From NCBI RefSeq assembly GCF_009650765.1, contig NZ_CP045740.1, positions 7,230,001 to 7,294,000 of the forward strand: DNA of 64,000 bases, in the 5' to 3' direction. Below, one piece after another: positions 19,158-28,700 of the stretch. Under the pieces are notes generated by a model that saw only the letters and a list, made by a program, of their open reading frames with translations, was not told where the DNA came from and ran no database searches. The stretch comes from Streptomyces sp. SUK 48 (GTDB lineage: Bacteria; Actinomycetota; Actinomycetes; Streptomycetales; Streptomycetaceae). Positions within the stretch are counted from its first letter, which is position 1, and every line of letters begins with the position of its first letter. The position numbers and the translations under genes are program-made.

Positions 19158-19616
19158 GATGCTGCCTCCACGGCTGTTCGACATTCGATGATGAGTTCGG
19201 TACATCGACGGCCCCGGCAATGGTCCGGACCAATATGGACCGGCCGGTGCGCCGACGGCAAGGGGCCGTGCCGGAGCACGCCCGGACGTTACGTATGCTG
19301 AACCTTCCTACGGCTGAACTGCCCGTGAGAGCAGGGGAGTTCACGCCTGCGGCGCGGAAACGCTGTCGTCGCCGAATCCGCGCCGGCGCGGGCGGCCGGG
19401 GGGTCTGGGTCGAGGCCGGCCCGGGCCCCCGGCCCCTGTTGTCCCTGTGCACCCGCTCCTGTTTATGCGCTTTGTGGACCAAATGCCGAAATTATTCCCT
19501 CATGGGTTGTCAGAAGCGTGCTCCATCCGGTCACTTCGGGGTGGTCCGGGCGGACGGGTGTCCGGGCCGCGGATCACAGTGGCCTGGACATGTCCCCGAG
19601 GAGAGGGTTCCTCATC
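19158..19616. promoter_or_regulatory. 459-base divergent intergenic region before the chitosanase gene
   Basis: No gene is seen. The stretch serves as promoter region for the FnIII lipoprotein (leftwards) and the chitosanase (rightwards). It contains a relatively AT-rich segment at about 19460-19505, unusual for this genome and a likely promoter, but no clear palindrome. An in-frame ATG at 19590 exists, but the GTG at 19617 is better supported. Confidence 0.4.
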
Positions 19617-20492
19617 GTGCGTGTGCGTGTCCCGACGTTGACGCTGGCCGCGGCCGGCGTCGCCCTGATCGCCCCCGCCACGCTGCCCGGCGCGGCCGCG
19701 GCCCTTCCGCCCGAGGAGCGGACCGCGGCCCATGGCGACGGCGCCGATCCGGAGGCCGGACGCGGCGCGGGCCCGGCGCCCGCCGCCCGCAGAGACGTTC
19801 CTGCCGTCACGCGCCCCGAGCGGGGCGCCACCACCCCGAGCCGGGGCAGGACCACCGCCACCGCCCCGCCCCGCACGGACACCGGGACCGCCCCGGACCG
19901 CGCCGAGGGCGCCGTGACCGCCGCCGATCTGCTGGCCAGGGTCGGCACCTGCGCCCAGATCTCCGCCGGCCGCTACCGCACCGACGCGGACAGCCCCGCG
20001 ACCGTGCCCGTGTGCGGCGCCCAGGGGGCGGTCTTCTGGAAGGCCGACCTCGACATCGACTGCGACGGCCAGACCACGGCCCACTGCAACGCCCAGGCCG
20101 ACCCGCTGTACTCGCCCGGCACCGCCTATGTGCAGTCCGACGGGCGGCCGCTGAACGCGGAGACGCTGCCCTACATCGTCGTACCGGCCGCGAGCAGCCG
20201 CTGGAGCCCCGCCGCCAGCGGGGTGCGGGGCGGTTCCGTCGCCGCCGTCGTCTACCAGGACCGGGTGCAGTACGCGGTGGTCGGCGACACCGGCCCGAGC
20301 GACCTCATCGGCGAAGCCTCCTACGCCACCGCGCGCGGCCTCGGCATCCCCGCCGGCCCCAGCGACGGCGGGGTGCCCTCCGGGGTCACCTACATCGTCT
20401 TCAAGGACTCCAAGGCGAGCCCCATCGAGGACCACCAGGCGGCAGTGACGACGGGGGAGCGGCTGGCCCGGCAGTTCGTGACCGACAACTGA
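19617..20492 (+). CDS. Secreted glycoside hydrolase family 75 chitosanase
   Basis: A 291-aa exported endo-chitosanase that hydrolyses chitosan. GTG at 19617 lies behind a GGAGAGGG site and starts a Sec signal peptide (VRVRVPTLTLAAAGVALIA). A Thr/Pro/Arg-rich linker (about 30-98) leads to the catalytic domain from about 100: FWKADLDIDCDGQTTAHCN is the GH75 signature with its catalytic aspartate. It is followed by YIVVPAASSRW, VVYQDRVQYAVVGDTGPSD and GEASYATA, which includes the family's glutamate. The domain is complete. Convergent with the dha operon. Confidence 0.88.
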   Translation: MRVRVPTLTLAAAGVALIAPATLPGAAAALPPEERTAAHGDGADPEAGRGAGPAPAARRDVPAVTRPERGATTPSRGRTTATAPPRTDTGTAPDRAEGAVTAADLLARVGTCAQISAGRYRTDADSPATVPVCGAQGAVFWKADLDIDCDGQTTAHCNAQADPLYSPGTAYVQSDGRPLNAETLPYIVVPAASSRWSPAASGVRGGSVAAVVYQDRVQYAVVGDTGPSDLIGEASYATARGLGIPAGPSDGGVPSGVTYIVFKDSKASPIEDHQAAVTTGERLARQFVTDN

Positions 20493-20531
20493 CCAGCCGC
20501 ACCACGGATCTGAGGGCCCGTCACCCGCCCG

Positions 20532-20939
20532 TCACACCTTGCGGTAGTCGTACGCCTCCGTCGCCGCGGCCTCCACCGCGGCCAGGTCGGCGCCGGTGGA
20601 GGCCGTCACCACCGCGGCCACCGCCCCTTCGAGGAACGGGGCGTCCACCAGCCGGGTGTCCTCGGGCAGTTCGTCCTCGGCGAGCAGCGCCTTCACCGTC
20701 AGTACGGCGCTGCCGAGGTCGGTGAGGACCGCGACCCCCGCGCCCCGGTCGACGGAGGCGGCCGCGGCGGAGATCAGCTCGGCGCTGGTGCCGAGCCCCC
20801 CGCCCTCCGTACCGCCCGCCGGGGCAACCGGCACCGCGGCGGCTCCGCCCGCGAGCCCCTTGGCCAGCGCGACGACCGAGGCGGCCACCTCCGCGCTGTG
20901 CGACACCAGCACGATCCCGACCAGCTTCTCGCCGCTCAC
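20532..20939 (-). CDS. dhaM: DhaM, PTS phosphotransfer subunit of dihydroxyacetone kinase
   Basis: A 135-residue EIIA-mannose-fold protein that passes phosphate from HPr to the ADP held in DhaL. The phosphorylated histidine is in VGIVLVSHSAEVAASV (His at about residue 14), and GVAVLTDLGSAVLT is the second conserved loop. Only this domain is present; the HPr and EI-like domains fused in Escherichia coli DhaM are absent, so it relies on general HPr. It is the last gene of dhaKLM; its start is one base past the dhaL stop. Confidence 0.92.
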   Translation of the reverse strand: MSGEKLVGIVLVSHSAEVAASVVALAKGLAGGAAAVPVAPAGGTEGGGLGTSAELISAAAASVDRGAGVAVLTDLGSAVLTVKALLAEDELPEDTRLVDAPFLEGAVAAVVTASTGADLAAVEAAATEAYDYRKV

Positions 20940-20940
20940 G

Positions 20941-21540
20941 TCAGCCCTCCGCCGTCTCGGCCAGCGCGGCCATCAGCAGCGCCGACGACGTCGCACCCGG
21001 ATCCTGGTGCCCGACACTGCGCTCGCCCAGATAACTCGCCCGGCCCTTGTGGGCCAGCAGCGGGACGGTCGCCTCCGCGCCCTGCTCGGCGGCGGCCCGG
21101 GCGGCGGCGAAACCGTCGCCGAGCGCGTCCACGGCCGGCAGCAGGGCATCGACCATGGTCTTGTCGCCCGCGGCCGCGCCGCCGAGCTTCATCACCCCCT
21201 GCACCCCCGTCCGCAGCGCCTCGGCCAACTGCTCCTCGGTGACCTCCGGGTCCTCCCCGAGCGCCTTGCCGGTCCGGCGCAGCAACGTGCCGTACAGCGG
21301 CCCCGAGGCGCCGCCGACCGTCGAGATCAACAGACGCCCGGCGAGCATCAGCACGGCGCCCGGGGTGCCCGGCGTCTCCTTGTCCAGCTCCGCCTGCACG
21401 GCCGTGAACCCGCGCCGCATGTTGCTGCCGTGATCGGCGTCCCCGATGGTCGCGTCGAGGGCGGTGAGCCTTTCCGCCTCGCGGTCGACGGACGCGGCCA
21501 TCGCCGTCATCCAACGGCGGAAGAAGTCGGCGTCGAGCAC
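20941..21540 (-). CDS. dhaL: DhaL, ADP-binding subunit of dihydroxyacetone kinase
   Basis: A 199-aa all-helical subunit carrying tightly bound ADP with two Mg ions, the phosphoryl donor to dihydroxyacetone. Metal-binding aspartates lie in TIGDADHGSNMRRGF and AAGDKTMVDAL, with STVGGASGPLYG as the nucleotide loop. GTG at 21540 was chosen because GGAGGT precedes it and the ATG at 21555 overlaps that ribosome site. It sits 46 nt after dhaK and abuts dhaM. Confidence 0.93.
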   Translation of the reverse strand: MLDADFFRRWMTAMAASVDREAERLTALDATIGDADHGSNMRRGFTAVQAELDKETPGTPGAVLMLAGRLLISTVGGASGPLYGTLLRRTGKALGEDPEVTEEQLAEALRTGVQGVMKLGGAAAGDKTMVDALLPAVDALGDGFAAARAAAEQGAEATVPLLAHKGRASYLGERSVGHQDPGATSSALLMAALAETAEG

Positions 21541-21586
21541 TGGACCTCCAAGCATAGATAAGGGCGTCGAGACGTGTACCGCCGTA

Positions 21587-22579
21587 TCACATCCCCCAGC
21601 GCAATGCCGGGGTGCGCACCGGCGCGTCCCACAACCCGAGCATCTCCTCGTCGACCTGGCACAGCGTCACCGAGGCGCCCGCCATGTCCAGGGAGGTGAC
21701 GTAGTTGCCGACCAGGGTGCGGACCACGGCGACCCCGCGCTCGGCCAGCACCCGCTGCACCTCGCCGTTGAAGCCGTACAGTTCCAGCAGCGGTGTGGCA
21801 CCCATGCCGTTGACCAGCACGAGCACCGGGTTGTGCGGGGGCATGTCCTCCAGGATCGCGTGCACCGCGAAGTCCGCTATCTCCCCGGACGTCATCATCG
21901 GCCGCCGCTCCCGGCCCGGCTCGCCGTGGATACCGATGCCCAACTCCAGCTCACCGTCCGGCAGATCGAAGGTGGGGCTGCCCTTCGCCGGGGTGGTGAC
22001 GGCGCTCAGCGCCACGCCGAAGCTGCGGGAGTTCTCGTTGACCCGTCGGGCCATCGCCTCCACCTGCTCCAGCGGCCGGCCCTCGGCCGCGGCGGCGCCC
22101 GCGATCTTCTCCACGAACAGCGTCGCCCCGGTGCCGCGCCGGCCGGCCGTGAAGAGGCTGTCGGTGACCGCCACGTCATCGTTCACCAGCACCTTGGCGA
22201 CCTGGATGCCCTCGTCCTCGGCCAGCTCCGCAGCCATGTCGAAGTTGAGCACGTCGCCCGTGTAGTTCTTCACCACGAACAGCACCCCGGCGCCGCTGTC
22301 CACGGCCGCCGCGGCGCGCACCATCTGGTCCGGCACCGGGGAGGTGAACACCTCACCCGGACAGGCGGCGGACAGCATGCCGGGACCGACGAACCCGCCG
22401 TGCAGCGGCTCGTGCCCCGACCCGCCACCGGAGACCAGGGCGACCTGTCCGTGCACCGGCGCGTCCCGGCGGATGATCACCCGGTTCTCCACGTCCACCG
22501 TCAGATCCGGATGCGCGGCGGCCATCCCGCGCAGCGCGTCCGCCACGACGGTCTCCGGCACGTTGATCAACATCTTCAT
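21587..22579 (-). CDS. dhaK: DhaK, dihydroxyacetone-binding kinase subunit
   Basis: A 330-residue subunit that binds dihydroxyacetone covalently through a histidine and receives phosphate from DhaL. GGGSGHEPLHGGFVGPGML is the conserved N-terminal motif, NYTGDVLNFDMA lies in the active-site cleft, and the covalent-binding histidine is in GIGIHGEPG. Full family length. ATG at 22579 follows GGGAG. First gene of the dhaKLM operon, which feeds dihydroxyacetone phosphate to glycolysis; its promoter lies in 22580-22784. Confidence 0.94.
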   Translation of the reverse strand: MKMLINVPETVVADALRGMAAAHPDLTVDVENRVIIRRDAPVHGQVALVSGGGSGHEPLHGGFVGPGMLSAACPGEVFTSPVPDQMVRAAAAVDSGAGVLFVVKNYTGDVLNFDMAAELAEDEGIQVAKVLVNDDVAVTDSLFTAGRRGTGATLFVEKIAGAAAAEGRPLEQVEAMARRVNENSRSFGVALSAVTTPAKGSPTFDLPDGELELGIGIHGEPGRERRPMMTSGEIADFAVHAILEDMPPHNPVLVLVNGMGATPLLELYGFNGEVQRVLAERGVAVVRTLVGNYVTSLDMAGASVTLCQVDEEMLGLWDAPVRTPALRWGM

Positions 22580-22784
22580 GCCCGTCTCCCAGAAAGCTCA
22601 GCAGGTGGTCCCTGACCGGCGTTCTCCCTGCTCAGGCCGGGTGGGACCAGATAGGTGGTCGGAGCCTTGCACCTCAGTATCGGTCTTGTGGCCGCGAAGG
22701 TCATGTGCGCTGCGGCATTCTGCCCGGCCGCGCACCGCCCGAACCGGCCCCGGCGGGGCGCGTCGTGGCGCGCGACCGGCGCGC

Positions 22785-25700
22785 TCACCGCGCGTCACCT
22801 CCCCCCGGCCGGGGCAGCTCGACCACGACGAACGCCTGCCGGAGCGCGGCCCCCGCGTCCGGTTCCGAGGGGGCCCCGGGGGGCGGTGCGTTGCCCTCGG
22901 AACGGGTGGTGACCTCGATGTCCGCCAGGAGCGTGACACCCTCCCCGTCGGCCTGGAGCCGCGCCAGATGGACCGCGAGCGCCGAGCGGAACACCTCCGC
23001 CACCCCGTCCGCGCGCGCCTGCCCCCGCCGCAGCGCCTCTCCGAAGTGGGGGAGACCGCCGCGCATCCCGTGGGCGTGGCCGACGACCACCACCCGGGGC
23101 GGCGGAAAACCCGCACGTGTGTTCGCCACCGCGGCCCAGGCCACCTCGGCGGCCAGCCGGTGCACCGTCTCCCGCTGCGCTCCCGCCAGCTCCACCGAGC
23201 CGTCCGCGAACTCGACCCCGCCGATGGTGAGGCGTTCACTGCGGTACGACGAGGAGGGCGCCGGGGTGGGTGCCGGTGCCGGTGCCGATACCGGTTCCGC
23301 GGCCGGGTGGTGCGGCCGTGCCGGGGGCCGCTGCGGTTGTTCCGCTGGCCGGTGCTCCGTCCGGGGGGCCCGGGGCGCCCGGGGTGCCGCCTCGGCCGAG
23401 GAGGAGGCCGAGGGGGAGGCGGGGGAGGACGAGGAGGCCGCGTGCGGGGTCGTGGTGGTGCCGGCGGTGGTGTCCTCCGGCCGGTGGTCGTGCACCGCGA
23501 CCGTCGTCACACGGCCCTGCTCCCGGTCACCGCCCGGCGCGGGGTGCTCGGTGGAGACCGCGACCGGGAAGTCGGCCGCGGTCAGCCGCCGCTGCGCGAC
23601 ACCGTGCTGGTAGTTGATGAGGTACCGGTCGAGCCGGTCCCGCAGCTCCCCGTGCACGGCCTCGGCCCGCTGCCGCGCGGCCTCGGGCAGGACCCCGCCG
23701 AGCGTGGGGCGGCGGGCGTTGCCGCGCCCGGTCACGGTGATCCGGGGCAGCGGCAGACCGTTGTGGTGGTTCCACAACCCGGTCCGGGTCGCCAGCTCGG
23801 CCACGTAGTTGAGCTTGCGGCCCTCGTCCCTGCTGATCTGCCGGGAGCCCTCGCGGAACCCGATGTCCACCTGCGGGAGCCGGTGGCCGTGCACGATGAC
23901 GGACGTCAGCGGGTTGGCCTCGGCCGACGGATCATTGGTCAGCAGATCCGCGCTGACCTCGTGCATCGTCTCGCCGGGCCGCTGGGAGAACATCCGGAAG
24001 TGCCACAGTTCGCTGCCCTTGGTCAGCTCCGACGCCTGCTTCATCCGCGCCTCGGCCACCTTGACCGCCTTGTCGTACGCGGCGTCGGCGGCCACACCCT
24101 CGGGGCTGCCCTCGGCGGTCGCGTCCCGGGCCGCCCGCGCGTCCACCGCCTTGGCGAGCGCGTCCGCGAGGGCCAGATGGCGCTCCAGCCGCTTGACCCG
24201 CGCCTCGTCGGCCGCACCCGTGCGCGCGCTGTCGAGCTCGTCGCCGATGGCCTCGTGCAGCTTGTGGAAGCCGTCGGGGGTGGCGTGCCGGAGGTTGCGG
24301 GCCACGGCCGACTTCACGATGGCGGCGACATGGGCGCGGCGGGCGAAGTTCTCCAGGGTGATCTGGTGCCTGCCGTCCTCGCTGGCCAGCACCACGGCGG
24401 CGAAGTGGTAGCCGAAGTGACTGTGGTCCGGCTCGCCGGGCTTGGCGTAGTTGTGCGCCAGGCTCGGCAGACCGTCCGCGTCGAGGGCGTTGATCGAGTG
24501 CACGAGGTACGCCTCGCCGACCTTCGCCCAGGCGTGCTCGTTGATGCCGATCTCGCGTGCCGCGGCCGACAGGTTGTCGCGGCGCGGATTGTCCAGCGGG
24601 TCGTAACTGAGCGCGCTGCCATAGGACTTGCCCGGGGTGGGGCCGTCGCTCTCGGCGATGAACCGGTCGTCCCGGCCCACCTGCCGGGCCGCCCACGAGG
24701 GGTCCAGCGCCGCGGGCCGCTGACCGTCGGCCACCAGGGTGAGGGACTCGGCGAGGTGGTGGATGCCGGTGACCTCGGTACGGCCCAGCGCGTTGATCGG
24801 CGCCTTGGCGAGGCCGGTGCCGTCCGGGCCCCGGAAGACCACGTGCGAGGCGGCGACATTGCCGGAGACCATCTGGGCGAAGTCCCGGCAGATCTCCTCC
24901 TCCGACTTCCCCGACCGGGTCAGGAACTGCGGGGTGACGCGCACCAGTTCGCGATGTCCGCCCTGGCCGTCGCCGATGCGCAGCTTGACCTCGTCGCCCT
25001 TCAGCCGCACCAGGCTGCCCGCGAGGGCCAGCCGGTGGTTGGCCGACTCGATCGCCTTCGGGGACGCGAACACCTGCTGCCCGTAACCGCCCTGACGGTG
25101 TGCCAGGGAGAGGTCCGCCGACACGTGGAGCGGCGGATGCTCGCTCACCAGGGTCTGGTGACGCCCCTGGGTGGGCACGATCAGCCGCGGTACGTCACCG
25201 GAGCCGCTCCGGTCGTACCTGAAGCCGGTCTGCTCCATGCTGGTCGGCTGTGCGAACAGCGTCGTGCCGGGCTCGGCGCCGGTCACCTCGTAGTCGCTGG
25301 TCGTCAGCGGGCGGGCGCGCAGCCGGTCCAGCAGGTTCGCCGGGGTCAGGGGCGAGGTGTCGCCGCCCGGGTGCGGGGCCAGCTTGGCCGCGTAGTCGGG
25401 GCCGCCCGGATCGTGCTCCGGGGAGGAGGGATCGAACAGGTCGTCGAACAGGTCCAGCGGCCCGCGCGCCCCGCCCAGATGCAGTGACCAGGCGCCGTCG
25501 CCGCCGCTCAGGTCGAGGCGTTCGGTGCCGGTGCGCCAGTCGAGCGTGGGGCGCACCTCGGCGCCGGTCGACCACACCGCCGCATGGGACCGGTCCGCCA
25601 CCAGCTGGGCGAGGCCGTGGTCCTGCGCGTGCGAGACCAGCAGCAGGATGTCCTGGTCGGGGCCGCGCAGCGGGTCGCGGGCGACGAGTTCGGCGAACTC

Positions 25701-28700
25701 CGCCGGGCCGGACACCCGGATCGTCCGGCCGTCCACCTGCAAGAACAGGCCGTCCCCCGGTGTGCCCAGGGCGGTGACCACGTACGGTTCCCGCCAGGGC
25801 GCCTCGTGCTCGGTGGACTCCCCGCCCGGGCCGGACACCGTGTAGCTCGTCAGGTCCGGCGGCACCGCCCGCGTCCCCGTCCAGTCGCGGCCCGTGGCCT
25901 GTCCGGAGGAGTCGACCAGCGCGGTGTGGTGGTCGAGCGCGCCGTGCTCGGTGGCCAGGAAGTGCGCGGCGAGCGCGGCGGCGTCCCGTGTCGACTCCGG
26001 CCCGGCGTGCGCGGTGAGGGCCAGCAGATACCGGTAGTCGTCCGCGCTCGGCGCCTCGTCCAGATGGAGCACCTGTCCGGCCAGCAGCTCCAGATGCGGC
26101 CGGTGTTCCGCGTCCGGCGCCGGGTGCGCCAGATCCATCGACTGAAGGGTGAGCAGGGCGTCGTGGGCGCGGTCGTACGACTCCTGGTCGAGCGTCTCGC
26201 CGTACAGGCCGTCCAGCCACTCGTACTCGTGCCGGCGTTCCGCCGTGTACTCCTGGAGGATGTCCGACCAGTCCTCCTCCTCTTCGCGGTGCTCCTGGGA
26301 GTTCTCGGACTGCGGCATGCGCGGGTCCTGGGCGGTGTGCTCCTTCTCGGCGGAGTCGTGCCGGGGGTCGGTCACCGGGTCGACCCAGACGTGTCGCCTG
26401 GTCACGGGCTCGGCGTCGGTACGGGCCTGCTGCCAGCGCGGGTCCCGCTCCGACGGCATGGTGTGCGACTGCTCGCCGCCGCTGTGGACGACGGACTCGG
26501 GTACGTCGCCGACGAGCGCCCCGAGCAGCTGGAGATGGCGGCCGCGCAGCCCGCCCTGGGCGAGGCCGTGCGGCGCGGGCCGGTGGAAGTCGCCGAGCAG
26601 GCTGCCCGCCACCTGCGCCCGGCCGGGGCCCTCGTCGTCCTCGCGGTACTCGTCGCGCAGTCCGAGCTGGTGACCCAACTCGTGTGCGTAGGCGACGGGT
26701 TCGGCGTCCGGCCACCAGGTGCGCTGGTCCATCGGACGGTCGTGGCCCGCGAGGTCGACCACCAAGTGCGGGTCGGAGCCCACGGGTACGCGCTCCACCG
26801 TCACATGCAGCAGGCTGCCGTCGGGGAGGCGGTGGCCGGGGCGGTTGTAGAACTCCTCGGCACCCTGGTGGAGCCGCTGCCAGGCGGTGTCCGGGTCATG
26901 GCCCGAGCCGTCCCGGAACGCGACCCGCACGGTCAGATCGGTGACCTTGGTGTCGCCGACGCGGAACGCGCGGGCGTCGAAGGCGGACCGGACCACGAAG
27001 CGGGGGGCGTGATCGAGGGGGCGACGGGGGGCGGTGACCGGGGGCGCGGTGGCGGCGTTGTGGGTGGTCGTGGCGGTGGTGTGGTGGGTGGTCGTGGCGG
27101 CGGGGGCCTTCGGGGTCTTCGGCGCGGCCTCGTCGGACATCGGCGGCTTGGCCTTCGGCGGCACGGTGGTGGTGCCCTGGTCGGCCGGGTGCGTCGGGGT
27201 GCGGCTCGCGTCGTAGTGGTTACGGCCGTTGTAGTACACGTCCACCGTGCGGTCGCCGCCCTCCGGCCCCACCGTGCGCAGATGGGCCGTGCCGGCGCCG
27301 GTCGACTGGAACGTGCGCAGCTGGACGCCGAGGGTGTGGGCGACGAGCCCGGGGAACATCTCGCCCTCGTCGGTGTTCCACGCGTCGTTGCCCGGCACCC
27401 AGTTCCGCACGGCCCGGATCAGCGCCCGGTGTTCGGCCGGGGTGAGCGGCTGGTGCAGCGCGGTGTCCACGACGGCGCCGGCCAGGCGGTCGTGGCTGTC
27501 GACGTAGTCCAGGCTCAGCGGGCCGGAACGGGTGGTGAGGTACGCGAACTGGGCGCGCGGGGCGAGGGCGCTGTCGCGCAGCTTCCACCGGCCCTGCTCG
27601 TCCGTGGTCTCGGGCACCTCGGCGGCCGCTCGGTCGGCCGCGTCCTGCGCGGAGAGCTGGTGCGGGGGGCCCGTCAACTCCTGGGCGCGCGTGTCGACAT
27701 ACAGGGTGCGCAGGGCCTGCGGGCTGAGCCAGTCGTGCGAGACGACGTGGTCCACACCGGCGTCGTGCAGCCGCTGCCGCAACTGCTCGAAGCTCTCCGT
27801 CCGGAGCGTCTGCCGCAGCTGGTTCTCCTGGGTGCGGCGGTACAACTCCGTGACGTCGAACGGGAGATCCTGCGGACGGGAGTTCTGGACCCGGTCCAGC
27901 ACCATCTGGTGCAGATCGCGGGCGGCCCGGCCCAGCGGGCTGTCCGCGCCGACGCGGCCGCGCTGGGTGCGGATCTGGTGCACGACGGCCCCGTGCCGGG
28001 CGCGCGCATGGCCGGTCGTACCGCCGTGCAGGGCGCTCGGCCAGTGCTCGGGCGGGGTGCTCGCGAGCACGGAGTAGAGCAGGCAGCGGCCGTCCCCGGG
28101 AACGGGGACACGGGGCTGGGGCGGGGCCTCGGTGGTGTGGTCCTCGGCGGGCTTGTGCTGTTCGAGGGGCGGTTGGTTCTCGGCGGGTTTGGTGGTCTCG
28201 TGGGAGTCGGCGGGCTTGGTGGTCTCGTGCGAGTCGGCGGGCTTGGTCGTCTCGTGCGACTCGGCCGGTTTGTGTGTGTCGGCGGGGTCGTGCGTGTCGA
28301 CGGGCTTCTGGGTCTCGGCCGGCTTGTGCGTCGTGTCCTGCTGCTCGGTCTCCCCGGGCGCCTTCACGGGCTTCGTGTCCGTGGTCGTGGTCGCGTCCTT
28401 GACGGGCGTGGTGTCCGTGGTCGTGACCGTGTCCTTGACGGGCGTGGTCTCCGTGGACGCGACCGTGTCCTTGGACGGCGTGGCGTCCTTGGACGCGGTG
28501 GTGTCCGTGGAGGTGGAGCTGGACGTGGACGTCGCCGTGGTCGTACTCGTACTCGCGTCCTCGGTCTTCTTCGCCGTCCAGTAGTAGACGTGCCCGTCCG
28601 TATGCGCCGTGTTCCCGTACGTGCCGTTCTCGTCGTACTTCTGCGTGCTCAGCCGCACCGGCTGGCGCATCAGCACCTGGGCGCCCTTGACCGTGGCCTT

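Noticed and set aside
19590..19616. ATG at 19590 as the chitosanase start
   Set aside because: The GTG at 19617 directly opens the signal peptide and has a GGAGAGGG site upstream; the extra nine residues do not resemble a signal-peptide start.
22344..25487. A 1047-codon plus-strand open frame over the dhaK and giant gene ends
   Set aside because: The product is Arg/Gly/Val-rich without family features and runs antisense to two well-supported genes.
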